A stretch of DNA of 64,000 nucleotides, taken from Branchipolynoe longqiensis. Taxonomy: Eukaryota > Annelida > Polychaeta > Phyllodocida > Polynoidae. Both the position numbers and the translations under genes were made by a program. Of this stretch, positions 22,057-32,483 are shown in pieces. Every line of letters starts with the position of its first letter. The stretch's first letter is position 1. Under the pieces are notes generated by a model. That model made no database searches, was not told where the DNA came from, and was given only the letters and a program-made list of their open reading frames with translations. Location of the stretch: positions 106,064,844 to 106,128,843 of the forward strand of contig CM059191.1 in NCBI GenBank assembly GCA_030323885.1. The letters are read 5' to 3'.

Positions 22057-22150
22057 CACTTCACCGTTTGACTTTGTACCCTGTGCCGTTATCGCTAACT
22101 AATAAAAACCCTTTCTCCCACTTCCGTCTCGGGCTTCCTCTGTCCGGATC
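21991..22150 (+). repeat. split direct repeat B1
   Basis: 160 bp from GGGTCGGCTCCC to CTGTCCGGATC. It matches B2 at 22372-22531, contains the recombinase stop and an AATAAA, and abuts A2 directly. Confidence 0.88.
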
Positions 22151-22286
22151 GGCCCATAATTTCCAAATTGTGGTTGATGCGGCGGGGAGCCCGAGACGGT
22201 CACATCTCCATGCACCGCACGCTCCCTCACACCCCTCCCCCCCTCTGACCTGCATTCGGGCTACTGGTTCTCTCCGTATGGATTTA
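22151..22286 (+). repeat. split direct repeat A2
   Basis: 136 bp, the copy of A1, starting GGCCCATAATTTCC immediately after B1. The B1-A2 joint matches the circle junction expected for this class. Confidence 0.88.
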
Positions 22287-22371
22287 CCTCACCCACCCAC
22301 CCCTTTCTATTTACACTACTTCTTACTACATTAACTTTTTACTTTTATTTACCTTACACTATCACTCCAGG

Positions 22372-22531
22372 GGGTCGGCTCCCGGGCCTACCTCCTCCCA
22401 GAGTGCTCCCTCAGCGGACATGGACCAGGTTGATTGACACTTCACCGTTTGACTTTGTACCCTGTGCCGTTATCGCTAACTAATAAAAACCCTTTCTCCC
22501 ACTTCCGTCTCGGGCTTCCTCTGTCCGGATC
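22372..22531 (+). repeat. split direct repeat B2 and right end of the element
   Basis: 160 bp, apparently identical to B1. Host sequence follows from 22532 (AGGATAATG). Confidence 0.88.
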
Positions 22532-22944
22532 AGGATAATGACAAGTGGGAAGTGAGCGAATCGTTACTGAGTGTTGTAGACCCTGCGTTTCGTGCTTATT
22601 TAAGTCTATTAGCTGAGTTTTCCTCTCCTCCTCTGTAGCTCCCGGTTTCCCATACGTGGTAGTGTTGGAAGCCAGATAACCTATGAACTGCTAGTTCTGC
22701 CTGCCCCCCCCCTCCCCCCCCCCTTTGTTGTTGTTGTTAATAATTAACAAAGCCTCTGCTAGACAGCATTCACTAACCTCGCACGGTCTGGCCACTCGTC
22801 ATGCAGTCTCTTACTTCTTGGGTGACAGTGTCCCTTCTTTAGCATCGGGCGGCTCTCTGCGTCACCTTTCTCATCATTAAGCTTGTCTCATTATTTGATT
22901 GGTTATTCTCATCAGGTTTCTCAAAATAAGTTCAAACAGTCAGC
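22532..22944 (+). other. no gene recognised; C-run and TTG microsatellite
   Basis: Upstream flank of the NADAR gene. It contains a C-rich run at 22704-22721 followed by (GTT)n. No ORF of note. It could contain the gene's promoter, but nothing specific is visible. Confidence 0.5.
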
Positions 22945-22975
22945 ATGACTACTAACAAACGAGCACCATCTTCCT

Positions 22976-23026
22976 TAAATAAAAGATTCACCCCGTACTG
23001 CGAGTACAGGGTGAATCCTTTATCTA
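22976..23026. mobile_element. 51-bp hairpin element with 9-bp target duplication
   Basis: Almost the whole insert is a palindrome: AGATTCACCCCGTACT, GCG, then AGTACAGGGTGAATC and TTTATCTA. It is flanked by CATCTTCCT at 22967-22975 and 23027-23035. The insert plus one duplication is 60 bases, so the NADAR frame is preserved. The ends match those of the 422-bp element at 57344-57765. Confidence 0.82.
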
Positions 23027-23205
23027 CATCTTCCTTTGGTTGGGTCAAAGACCCTATAATACTAAAACGGCTCACTCCCAATCTCTCCCATGGTAATGTC
23101 AATTTTGCAGTGCCACCTTGGGGTGGGTTTGATCGGCCCGGCTGCTGGTTGGTGTTTCATGTGTAAACACATACAATTACATTATACAAACATTCATATT
23201 TGTCT

Positions 23206-23543
23206 GATGCGCGAAAAGGAAGAAAGCAAGGCGGGGGTGGAAGAAAGGCGTTTTATTTCACGCCTCAGAGGTGCATACAGGTTAACGAAGCAGACAGTCA
23301 ATGAACAGCAAATAGGCTCATAAGGAGCAAAAGTAATGTATGCACAGTAAAACAGAGTAAGAGTAAATGATGCACAGGCTCCAGTGAGCAAGGGGGAACA
23401 GGCTCGTAAGGAGCATAGTAATAAAAGTAATGAGAGGCTCCCAGGAAGGAGTAGCTAGGCTCATGAGGAGCAAGATATGGTGACAAAAGTTCGGGTCAGG
23501 TCAATTGTCAGTGGCGTGAGGGGGTGCCGAGGAGCCCTCCACC
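23206..23543 (-). repeat. split direct repeat B2
   Basis: 338 bp, GATGCGCGAAAAGG to CCCTCCACCA. It matches 23890-24227 with about two differences. Confidence 0.88.
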
Positions 23544-23586
23544 ACTGGGAAGAGAAAGAGTAAGAGGAAGTCGGGTGGGTGGGCGG

Positions 23587-23889
23587 AGAAAACTGGAGAG
23601 AGGCGGAAGACGGCTGGAGGGTGAGTGCCTGAGGGAGGCCGGCGGGCGGCCTTATAAGGGAGGAAGGGGGCGGCGACACCAGGTGAGGTGCGAATGCTGG
23701 CGGCCCGGGGGAGGGTGAGATGTGGCGAGCAGCGGGCGTCGGGCGAGGCGTGAGCGCTGGAACAAAGAAGGTGGCGGGGGAGGGGGGGCGGCGAGCCGGG
23801 GCTCGGCCGAGGTGAGCAGGCAGCGCCACAGCGGCGGGGGAGGGTCTCTTCCTCTCCTCGCATCAAACGTAATGCTTCGCATTACGACC
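23587..23889 (-). repeat. split direct repeat A2
   Basis: 303 bp. It matches 26138-26439 with one or two differences. Confidence 0.88.
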
Positions 23890-24227
23890 GATGCGCGAAA
23901 AGGAAGAAAGCAAGGCGGGGGTGGAAGAAAGGCGTTTTATTTCACGCCTCAGAGGTGCATACAGGTTAACGAAGCAGACAGTCAATGAACAGCAAATAGG
24001 CTCATAAGGAGCAAAAGTAATGTATGCACAGTAAAACAGAGTAAGAGTAAATGATGCACAGGCTCCAGTGAGCAAGGGGGAACAGGCTCGTAAGGAGCAG
24101 AGTAATAAAAGTAATGAGAGGCTCCAAGGAAGGAGTAGCTAGGCTCATGAGGAGCAAGATATGGTGACAAAAGTTCGGGTCAGGTCAATTGTCAGTGGCG
24201 TGAGGGGGTGCCGAGGAGCCCTCCACC
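23890..24227 (-). repeat. split direct repeat B1
   Basis: 338 bp. It abuts A2 directly at 23889/23890. On the minus strand the last codons of the deleted recombinase run into it. Confidence 0.88.
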
Positions 24228-24515
24228 AAATAGTAGGAGAGGGCTCGAGGCGCGCCCGAGGCGGGGGCACGGGGCGCCCGAGGCGGGGGCCGGAGATCTG
24301 GGTGAGAGGAGGGTCGTGAAGGCGGTGCCGTGAGGTCGGCGGCTGGGCTGTCTGGGGAGGGTCCCTCGTGAGGCTGGGCTGTGTCGTCTGAGGTGTGAGG
24401 TGCGGGTTCCCTGTGTGGGCGGGAGTGTCCGGGGCCTACGTCGACAAGGGGCGGGCGGCCAAAAATAGAGGAGGCCCGCTCCTTGGAGGGATCCGGTGAG
24501 GAGGTCCGGCGAGGC

Positions 24516-24870
24516 TGTGACTGGGCGGCGCTGCGATCGGTGTTCGCTGGGAGGTTGTCGGTGGACGGCATGGTCGGCGGCGGTGTTGTCTGGCAGAGGG
24601 TTCCTCGTGAGGCGAGGCTGGGCTGGGCTGGGCTGTGGTCTGAGGTGTGAGATCCGAGGTGGTGGTCCCCGGCTGTGACTGGGCGGCGCTGCGATCGGTG
24701 TTCGCTGGGAGGTTGTCGGTGGACGGCCTGGTCGGCGGCGGTGTTGTCTGGCAGAGGGTTCCTCGTGAGGCGAGGCTGGGCTGGGCTGTGGTCTGAAGTG
24801 TGAGGTCCGAGGTGGTGGTCCCCGGCTGTGACTGGGCGGCGCTGCGATCGGTGGTCGCTGGGACGTTGTC
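24516..24870. repeat. minisatellite, about 155-bp units
   Basis: A block starting TGTGACTGGGCGGCGCTGCG occurs at 24516, 24674 and 24827 (spacings 158 and 153). It lies in the Pro/Ser-rich region downstream of Gag on the minus strand and encodes a repetitive low-complexity segment there. Confidence 0.82.
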
Positions 24871-24954
24871 GGGGGGAGTTGCGGGGCTGTCGGCAGTGGT
24901 GAAAGTGGGGCGCCGGAGGGGGCCCCCCGGGCCGGCCGGGGGGAGGCCGGCGGA

Positions 24955-26133
24955 TCAAAAATCCGCCGAGGTGGACGGGGGGGTCTGGCGCTCACGGGTT
25001 TGCTTCGTGATGCAGTCGGCCTCGCTGTGCATGGTGAAGACGCGCCTCACGTTGGCGCAGTACGCACAGACGTGACGGCGTCTGTCCCCCGCCTCACCGT
25101 GGGCCTCCCCGAGGTGGGCCCGATCGCACGAGGCGGGGGTGCGGTTCCAGGCCGGGCAGGGTACCCCGTGGATCTCCCTATCGTAGGTGGTGCGGGCGTC
25201 GGCCTGGACTAGGGGGAAGTGCGCGCCTCGGTGGAGGGGGTCGAGTGGGCGGGCGGGGGCGTCGGTGGCGTGGTCGTCGGGCATGGCGAGGCAGTCGAGT
25301 CTGAGGAGGTTCAGGGCTACCGGGTCATGCCACCCCTGGGGGAGGGTTCCGTCTGCGATGGAGGTAAACACCGTCTCGGAGTACCGGCGGACGGTCGCCC
25401 AGGGGTATATAAGGTTGTCCCGGCAGACTGCGAGGTGGTGATGGTGGAGTCCCTGGGTGGAGTGGGCGGGGAAGTCGGGATGGTCGATGAGGGTGAGGAG
25501 GGCGAGGGTATACTCGTCCTTCGTCGCCTCCCCCCTCTTCACCGGCTTCCTCTCGGGCCCTCTCTTCACCAGGTCGGAGGGGAAGATGTAGTTGGCCGGG
25601 ATCCCTTGGCGCCTGGTGCAGTGCCGCGCCTCGGCGGATGCCAGGATGTCCCGGACGGCGTCGGCCGCGGAGGCGGGGCTGTAGCGGGTCCGCTCCTCCT
25701 GGTAGGCCGGCGAGGTGATGGGCGGTGCTTGGGTGGAGAGGTGGCGGTACCTCTCGTACTCCGGGTGCGCGGTCGCGGGGAGGGTCGCCTGAGGTGGCGG
25801 CCGGGGCCGGGCCGTGGTGGTGGCAGTCGCCCGAGGTGTCAGGGCCTCCCCGGTGCCCAGGGAGTCGATCCGGGCGTGGATGTCGGCTGTGGCCTGGCGG
25901 TGCTCCAGCTGCATGCGCTGGAGAGCCTCCAGCACTACGGACATCTCGGAGCCCGAGGCGGGGCCCGAGGTGGCCGCGGGAGATGCCGGGGCGGAGGCCG
26001 GCGACTCGTCCCTCCCGGGAGTTGGAGAGGGCCCCGGGGTGCGGGGGGCGGCCCGGGAGCCCTTCTGTCCACGTCCCTTCCCTTGAGGCATGTTGCAGCT
26101 GAGGTGGGGCAGAGGTCCGAGGTGGAGAGCCAA
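24955..26133 (-). CDS. YR-retrotransposon Gag-like protein, uninterrupted
   Basis: A 392-residue ORF on the minus strand, downstream of A1. It has a Pro/Ser-rich start (an internal Met at residue 15, MPQGKGRGQKGS, may be the true start) and a helical segment (MSVVLEALQRMQLEHRQA). The conserved core GIPANYIFPSDLVKRG is followed by RGEATKDEYTLALL, then WATVRRYSETVFTSIADGTLPQGW. The C-terminal Cys/His module reads CPAWN..C..AHG..HVCAYCANVRR..H..DC. The related Gag proteins at 18298-19846, 48998-50653 and 55448-56857 share this core and module. An intact Gag in an element that has lost its enzymes is notable. The function (RNA packaging) is inferred from position. Confidence 0.75.
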   Translation of the reverse strand: MALHLGPLPHLSCNMPQGKGRGQKGSRAAPRTPGPSPTPGRDESPASAPASPAATSGPASGSEMSVVLEALQRMQLEHRQATADIHARIDSLGTGEALTPRATATTTARPRPPPQATLPATAHPEYERYRHLSTQAPPITSPAYQEERTRYSPASAADAVRDILASAEARHCTRRQGIPANYIFPSDLVKRGPERKPVKRGEATKDEYTLALLTLIDHPDFPAHSTQGLHHHHLAVCRDNLIYPWATVRRYSETVFTSIADGTLPQGWHDPVALNLLRLDCLAMPDDHATDAPARPLDPLHRGAHFPLVQADARTTYDREIHGVPCPAWNRTPASCDRAHLGEAHGEAGDRRRHVCAYCANVRRVFTMHSEADCITKQTRERQTPPSTSADF

Positions 26134-26137
26134 ACAC

Positions 26138-26439
26138 AGAAAACTGGAGAGAGGCGGAAGACGGCTGGAGGGTGAGTGCCTGAGGGAGGCCGGCGGGCGG
26201 CCTTATAAGGGAGGAAGGGGGCGGCGACACCAGGTGAGGTGCGAATGCTGGCGGCCCGGGGGAGGGTGAGATGTGGCGAGCAGCGGGCGTCGGGCGAGGC
26301 GTGAGCACTGGAACAAAGAAGGTGGCGGGGGAGGGGGGCGGCGAGCCGGGGCTCGGCCGAGGTGAGCAGGCAGCGCCACAGCGGCGGGGGAGGGTCTCTT
26401 CCTCTCCTCGCATCAAACGTAATGCTTCGCATTACGACC
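26138..26439 (-). repeat. split direct repeat A1
   Basis: 302 bp, the outer (5') end of the minus-strand element. NADAR coding sequence resumes at 26440. Confidence 0.88.
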
Positions 26440-26946
26440 AACTTCTACCTGACACCAATTTTTGACAATGACTTGACATACAGATCGGCAGAACATATGT
26501 ACCAAGCAGCAAAGTGTGATCTGGCAGGCAGACAAGACTTGCGCAATCAAGTTCTGGCAGTGTCATCTGCACTGGTAGCCAAAAGTATTGGTGATGAAGC
26601 TGAGGAAAATGCAGAGTGGAGATCAAACAGGGAGAGGATACTGGCAGACATTGTTGAGTTAAAATTTGCACAAAACAAGAACCTACAGGTGAAACTACTG
26701 GGATCTGCCAAAGTCAAGTTAAATGAGGAAACCACTAACACGTTCTATGGAATCGGTGCTACATTGAACAGCAGAGAAGTGCACGACAGGACCTAATAGG
26801 ATCTAAACAAGTTGAGTCTCATACTCCAGGCAATGAGAGATAGACTGCAACAAAACAAAGCATAATCTAAAGCTTTAAGCCCAGGGCACTGTATGTCGTG
26901 TGTGATTGCTGAACATTGCTGGTGATTAGTTCAGAAATTTCTGAAA

Positions 26947-27293
26947 TGTAGTAGTCTGAATATGAGCTCTACTATCATGCGGTAGCAGCGGAGACTACGA
27001 CGCCATCAGCGCAGTACCACTACACTGCGCTAGGTGGCGGCACGGGTAGCCACCGGTCAGACCCCAACTGGGCTGAACTCTACTGCGTGTGGTTGACCCA
27101 CCCCCCCACACACACCTATAGAGTCGATGTGGGATCTGGCGAGTCAGGGGGCGGGTCAGACAACAACTGACGCCGCGGAGAGCAGATGGTTCAATAAACC
27201 AAGGGTGAAGCGTACACTGAATTGAATCTTGGTGTTCTTCCGTGTGACTGCGTGCGAGTGAGAGAGTCGGAGGGCCGTGGGCCATTACACTAC
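26947..27293 (+). repeat. possible solo LTR
   Basis: A 347-bp block beginning TGTAGTAGTC and ending TTACACTACA has short inverted termini (TGTAGT/ACTACA). An AATAAA near 27194 is followed by a GT-rich stretch, as in LTR R/U5 regions. No partner or target duplication was found. Confidence 0.3.
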
Positions 27294-28761
27294 ATTGCCC
27301 CTCAAAGTGTTCGGTTGGGTTGGTTGCCTGTCTGTCACTACATTAGCTGGCCCCATTGCCACATTTGATGGAACTAGTCGTCCCTGGTGTCACTATTGAA
27401 CATAAACATACTAAAGTAGATTTGGGTACCTGAGTGATTTCCAGCTCGTCAATAAGGGCAGAGAGTTTGATGCGTTACGGGCACACATGGGGCACAGACT
27501 AACATTAATGACAAGAGACACACCAAACTGAAATGCAGAGAGTGACAGTTTCCAGGTTGACTGGTCTACTAAAATGCTTTTTCCTGATCTAACCGTACCT
27601 GCTAAATTTAACTGCATGGTATGTAGATGAATGTCTCTGTTTTCTGTTTGCTTTTTCTTCCTTCCCGACTTTATACCATAGGTTACAACCCACAAGAATG
27701 AAAATAGTAGTCAAAAATGGCCCAAACGATAAAATTCTCTGTATAACCCCAAATGCATGAATATATGTCTACATATATGTGTGTGTCTGCATGTGTGTGT
27801 ATGTACATGTATTGGTAATAATGCACTATTTTTGCAATGATGATGAATGCTTCAATTTAAGTATTTGCTTCAATATTCAAATGTCCATGTTAACAATGAG
27901 AGATATTGATTGTAGATATTTGCTGAAAACTGTTTTGTTGTTGCTATGTTTTTTTATTCCAGTGGTGCCCATGGTCATAGTTTTGTGAGTGAGACCATGG
28001 AGTTTCTGGACTGAACATAGTACTTGATAGGTATGTTCACTGTAATGATTAATGGAGAGGATATTGCGGAGTGGTTTGACTGCCTGCTTCTCACCCTACA
28101 AGATATGGGACTTCATTTCTAGTGCCGCCATGTGATCAAGGTGGGATGTCAATTGCCATGGGCGAACATTACTGTCTACTGGGACATACATCTCATAATA
28201 GTGCACCACCTGCTCAGTTGTACCTGCAAATCCTAGTCAAGGTGATGACTAAGCCAAATTGCCCCAAATTCATGAACAACTGGTAGGCCTGTGGCAGATA
28301 AACCAATTTAACCATTGGACTGCTGCATACAGTTAGGTCGGTCCATAAATCACCTAGTGTGCATGATTGTACCATTATACACTGGGCAGGATAGCCATAT
28401 TTAATACTCAGTCTGAAACCACTGACTACACTGACATTTGCAGAGCATTGGCACAGGTTGAAACATACTTACAGGAATGTTGAAATATTTGTTCTCTCAA
28501 CAAGTACAATGTGTAATATTGATATTTTCTGATTGTTCCCCCACCAAATCATACAAGGTTATACTAACATGCTACCAACCACTAAGCTAACCTGATAAAT
28601 AATCAACGAATAGCTGTCCTGACCAAAAAAAGCACAATGAGTGACATCATGATCATGTCTATGACATTAGTCAACACAAAAGGGGGCAGATGTATTCCCC
28701 CAACTAACATACACAACAAGGATTCTAACCCACCAGAAACACTGGGTCATGAGCCCAGGGT
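27294..28761 (+). other. no gene recognised
   Basis: About 1.5 kb without convincing coding sequence. A TG/TA-rich tract lies at 27765-27815. The last few hundred bases may be the 5' region of the LINE that follows. Confidence 0.5.
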
Positions 28762-29593
28762 ATGGTGGGTGAGGTGGTGGGGGAGCATGGGGATGGCAGG
28801 GACTGTGTGGAAGGCATTACACTTTCTCTAGATGAAATCAAAAGCCAGGCTGCTTTCAAAATAACACACCTTAATATTAGAAGCTTAATTAACAAAATTG
28901 ACATGCTCAGACTTGATTTGCCATGGTCAAATATAGACATATTCACAGTCTCTGAAACTTGGCTAACAAAAAGCACTGAAGATAAGCTTGCATCAATTAA
29001 AGGATAACAGTTAAAAAGAGCAGATAAGACCACCAAACTACCTAATGGAAAGACTAAGATAGTATGGTATGGGGTCTAGCAATATACTCTAAATCGAACA
29101 TTGATGTGGATGATGAGACATTGAAGCACCTAAACCTATCTAACTCTTCAATTGAAGCCCAGTGGGTTATAATTAAATGAGAACTGTAAGCGCATCCTAC
29201 TAGGGAATATATATAGGATGCCTAATGGCAGCCTAGATACTGCACTAGACTTATTAACTAACTTTTTGGACCAGAATCCAGACTTAGAAAAAATGGAGAC
29301 ACTGGTCATGAGAGATTTTAATGCAGATACAGCAGATCCAAGTGCACAGACAGCTACAAAAGTTAGTCATTTTGCAGTTTCGCAGGGATTGGAACAGGTC
29401 ATCAAATCTTGCACTAGAATAACCGGGAAAAGCAAACAAATTCTAGACCTAGCCTTCACAGACATGAAATACTGTACTACTACAGGGGTAATTAACTATA
29501 ATATAAGCAATCATAGACCAATCTATGTTATCAAGAAAAAACATAGGGATGTTAGGGGTCTAATAGAGTTCTGCGGTAGAACTTACAGTCAAT
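28762..29593 (+). pseudogene. CR1/L2-like LINE endonuclease (part 1 of an interrupted LINE)
   Basis: The frame from 28762 reads FKITHLNIRSLINKIDMLR and FTVSETWLT, the first endonuclease motifs with the catalytic Glu. It stops at 29005 and shifts. It resumes at 29218 with LVMRDFNADT (GDFN-like, Gly replaced by Arg) and an ILDLAFTD block before YNISNHRPI. At 29593 it is cut by an RTE-like insertion and continues at 31099. Decayed. Confidence 0.72.
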
Positions 29594-31085
29594 CATCATC
29601 ATCATCATGCTGTCAGTGCGATGCGACAAAGACTGCTTTCATTACTTGACTGCTGCTCTCCATTTAGCTCTCTGCTGTGAGAGTTGCGTCCATGAGTCGG
29701 TCTTAATATCTCTCAGCTTCAGGTTTCTCTTGATGGTATCCCTGAACTGGAGACGGGGGCGCCCTCTCTTTCTGTAGCCAGAAGACAGTTGAGAATAGAG
29801 GATCTGCTTTGGTAGCCTGTCTGATGACATCCTCATGAGGTGTCCAGTCCACCGGAGATTCTTTTTGATCAGAAGATCTTCCATAGAGGGCAGCCCCATC
29901 CGTTCGAGTATTTCCTTATTCGTCACTTTGTCCTTCCAGGTTAGCCTCATGATTGAACGCAGATGTCGCATCATGAAGGCATGCAGCTTTTTCACCTGCC
30001 GTCTGTACACTGTCCAGGCCTCAGCTCCATATAGTAGGGTGGATAGCACGATTGCGCGGTAGATCTTACCTTTGACCCGAATGGACACATGGTGGTTGTT
30101 CCAGAGTCTCTGGCGTAGTCGGCCGAAAGATGCGCTAGCCTTGGCCATCCTCCTCTGTATCTCAGCATCAATGCATCCATCACTTGATATAGTGCTTCCG
30201 AGATAGGTGAATTCCGGAACAGAGTTCAGCTTGTTTCCGTCAACCATGATCTCCTCCTCTCGGGTTCTTGTAGAGTTGGGTTGGTACAGCACCTCCGTCT
30301 TCTTGATGTTAATTTTCAGGCCAAACTTCTTTGATGCATCGGAGAAAGCGTCCACTATTTTCTGGGTCTCTTCAGCAGAGTGGGCAACCAGTGCACTGTC
30401 ATCTGCGAATAGTAGCTCTCTCACCAGTATCTGAGTAGTCTTGTTCTTCGCTCTGAAGTGTGCGACATTGAATAGGTCAGCGCTCTGTCTGGACTGTATA
30501 TAGATGCCATCCCCCATGTCTCGGAAAGCCTCATCTAGCATTGCTGATAGGAAGATGGAGAAGAGCGTGGGGGCCAGTACACAACATTGCTTGACCCCAT
30601 TGGTAACCCCGAACGATTCCGAGACTTCCCCTCCAGCACTAACGTTCGCCATCATTCCTGTATGTAGACCCTCGATCATAGTTGTGAACTTCTCTGGGCA
30701 TCCATACTTCCTCAGTAGCTGCCATTTTTTGTGCGGTTGTACATTTCATGAAAGCTGCCTGCAAAAGTGTTGAAGTGCTGCTGGCTTTTGCAAGTTACCA
30801 GCGGCACTCTCTCGGGGAGCAAATAGAGGTTTCACACCGGCAACAACATGTCAAGACAGGCGCAAAACTATTTGTCCCTGCAGTGGCTGGTCGGGAGATG
30901 TTGGGAGTTCCATACATCAACCACCCTTAATGCTGCCACAGTGACATGGTTTTCTGTTTAGGGTTTGCTCCCTTAGCCTTCGGTTCTGTCAAGGACCTGT
31001 ACCACAAGGCAGTGGTTTACAACTCTGCAAGGCAGGGGCGTCAAACTCCCTGAGGTATTGCTATACCTGCAATACCTGCATACTG
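29594..31085 (-). mobile_element. internally deleted RTE-like LINE with 13-bp target duplication
   Basis: A minus-strand LINE flanked by ACTTACAGTCAAT at 29581-29593 and 31086-31098. Its 3' end carries a (GAT)n tail (CATCATCAT on the plus strand at 29594-29607). The first 350 bases (31085-30728) look like a 5' UTR with a plus-strand ORF of unknown meaning at 30748-30930. They are joined directly to the RT, so the endonuclease and RT N-terminus are deleted. The host LINE frame (YSQ then SILY) resumes after the second duplication. Confidence 0.8.
29642..30727 (-). pseudogene. RTE-like reverse transcriptase, C-terminal half, uninterrupted frame
   Basis: The frame from about 30727 to 29642 encodes the RT palm and C-terminus: GVKQCCVLAPTLFSIFL (usually GVKQGC), the active site LFADDSALVAHS, the FGLKINIKKTEVL block, then YLGSTISSDG, LLYGAEAW and RWTGHLMRM. 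Catalytic FADD is present. There is no endonuclease, so it cannot act alone. The inner frame is free of stops. Confidence 0.83.
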
Positions 31086-31098
31086 ACTTACAGTCAAT

Positions 31099-32483
31099 AC
31101 TCTACTGATAAATACTGTGAAACTCTAAGGCAGGAACCAATTGAAAACTTTCTCCAAACAGAGGATCCTAATGCATGTTGGCGACTATTATTGGATAAAA
31201 TAACACTAGCAGCAAACAAGAATGCATCTATGCGACTCTATAAGGTTAAAGAAAATCATCCCAAATGGTTATCTAATGAAATCTTAGAGCTACAGAAAGA
31301 TAGGGAATACTTTGCATACAAATTTAAACATACTGGCAACCCTGAGGATGAATTCATAGCCAAACAACTAAAGAATAAAGCAATGGCAGCCTACAGAGGT
31401 GCAAGGGCCAAGTTTCTTAAAACAGGTATAATTTTGAATAAAAATAACTCGAGGAAGGCATGGAGGGTAATTAATGATATAGCTCCAGCACCTGCACAGA
31501 CAGTGGGAAATCTAACTAATGAATTGACTGGGGATAAAATACCTAGGGGAGAGTTAGCAACTTTCATAAATAACTACTTTGTCAACATTGGTGAAAAACT
31601 AGCAAATCAATTAGAGGATATACCACTGAATGACAAAATATACCACCCCAAAGTTAATACTCATAAATTTGAACTGCACCCAGTCACAGAACAAGAACTT
31701 ATCAAGAAATTGCAGTTACTCTCTGAATACAAGTCATCAGGGCTACAATACCTAAGTTCCAGGATCATCAAAGATGCCATCCTAGCACTGGCTACTGAAT
31801 TCACATATCTAACTAATCTAATTATTGATACAGGTATCTACCCAGATGCATGGAAAAGGGCAATCATTATGTCAATCCTGAAAACATTGAACCCTAAAAT
31901 GTGTAATCAACTAAGACCTATACCATTTCTTTCAATACCAGGCAAAATAGTAGAGCAACTAATCCATGACCAAATAACAGAATGTTTTGAAAGTACAGTA
32001 GCAATAGAGCAAAATGGTTTCAGGAAAAACCACTCCACAAGCAAAGCAGTGGCATCTGTGCTAGACACACTAATGACAGGGATGGATCTTGGAAGATTAT
32101 CTATTGCTGTCTTCATTTGATACTGTAGACCATAAACTTTTAATAGAAAAAGTGGCAAATAGTGGTCTGGGCACAGGGACAACTAAACTACTAAAAAATT
32201 ACATACTAAATCGTTCACAGTATACTAGACTTGAAGGGGTTAATTCCTCACTGAGAGAACTGAAGACACTGGTACCACAGGGATCTACCCTGGGCCCACT
32301 ATTATTCTTAATCTACATCAATGACCTCCCCCTAGTACTTGAAAAAGTAAAGGGAAGCATAATTGCTGATAATGTGGCACTGGTAGCTACAGACACGGAT
32401 ATAATGTGGCTGAATCCAAAATGAATCATGATTTAGAAAGGGTAAGCCGGTGGAAAAAGGAAAATAAACTATCCATAAATATT
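31099..32483 (+). pseudogene. CR1/L2-like LINE reverse transcriptase (part 2 of the interrupted LINE)
   Basis: This continues the LINE from 29593. The linker (WLSNEILELQKDREYFAYKF) leads to the RT: YKSSGLQYLSSRIIK, NQLRPIPFLSIPGKIVEQL, EQNGFRKNHSTSKAV, then after a frameshift near 32110 FDTVDHKLLIEK. VPQGSTLGPLLFLIYINDLP and the degenerate active site IIADNVALVA (FADD lost) follow. The frame ends as KKENKLSINI at 32483, where a YR element is inserted. IKTKYVIFATK continues at 38014. Confidence 0.83.

Larger units (their letters stand above)
18156..22531 (+). mobile_element. Ngaro/PAT-like YR retrotransposon with split direct repeats (A1-ORFs-B1-A2-B2)
   Basis: A1 (18156-18291) matches A2 (22151-22286), each 136 bp. 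B1 (21991-22150) matches B2 (22372-22531), each 160 bp. The order A1-ORFs-B1-A2-B2 defines the split direct repeats of PAT and Ngaro-type elements, which integrate by a tyrosine recombinase. The B1-A2 junction is direct; A2 and B2 are separated by 85 bases. The ORFs are Gag, a truncated RT and the C-terminal recombinase. The element is very GC-rich, unlike its flanks. RNase H and the recombinase N-terminus are deleted, so it is non-autonomous. Confidence 0.85.
23206..26439 (-). mobile_element. gag-only Ngaro/PAT-like element with split direct repeats, inserted in the NADAR gene
   Basis: On the minus strand the order is A1 (26439-26138), ORF region, B1 (24227-23890), A2 (23889-23587), B2 (23543-23206). 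A copies are about 302 bp and B copies 338 bp, with only a few differences. The ORF region keeps Gag and then passes through a Pro-rich repeat region to the last codons of a recombinase (APRALSYYLVEGSS near 24230). RT, RNase H and the recombinase core are missing. The ends GATGCGCG and ATTACGACC also form the A2/B1 joint. No target duplication is seen, as expected for YR insertion. Confidence 0.88.
22945..26796 (+). pseudogene. NADAR-domain gene (YbiA-like N-glycosidase fold) split by two transposable elements
   Basis: Coding sequence lies at 22945-22975, 23036-23205 and 26440-26796; a 51-bp hairpin element (plus its duplicated 9 bases) and a 3.2-kb YR element fill the gaps. Across the second gap the frame reads HSYLS then NFYLTPI, which reconstitutes the SNFY motif of NADAR domains. 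SAEHMYQAAK, NRERIL, KFAQNKNLQVKLL and FYGIG follow, ending at a stop at 26794-26796. NADAR proteins act on ADP-ribose conjugates. Without the insertions the ORF would be about 185 codons and intronless, normal for the family. Its first ATG is at 22945, and a TAA at 23164-23166 breaks it as well. Where many NADAR proteins have Asp before FWGIG this one has NTFYGIG. The domain call is firm; whether it was a host gene or a transposon passenger is open. Confidence 0.8.

Noticed and set aside
25219..26175. 318-residue plus-strand frame
   Set aside because: It lies opposite the Gag at 24955-26133 in very GC-rich DNA, has low-complexity Gly/Val/Arg composition and no motif. The minus frame has homologues in this window.
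29835..30773. Several plus-strand Ser-rich frames
   Set aside because: Antisense shadows of the RTE-like RT at 29642-30727.
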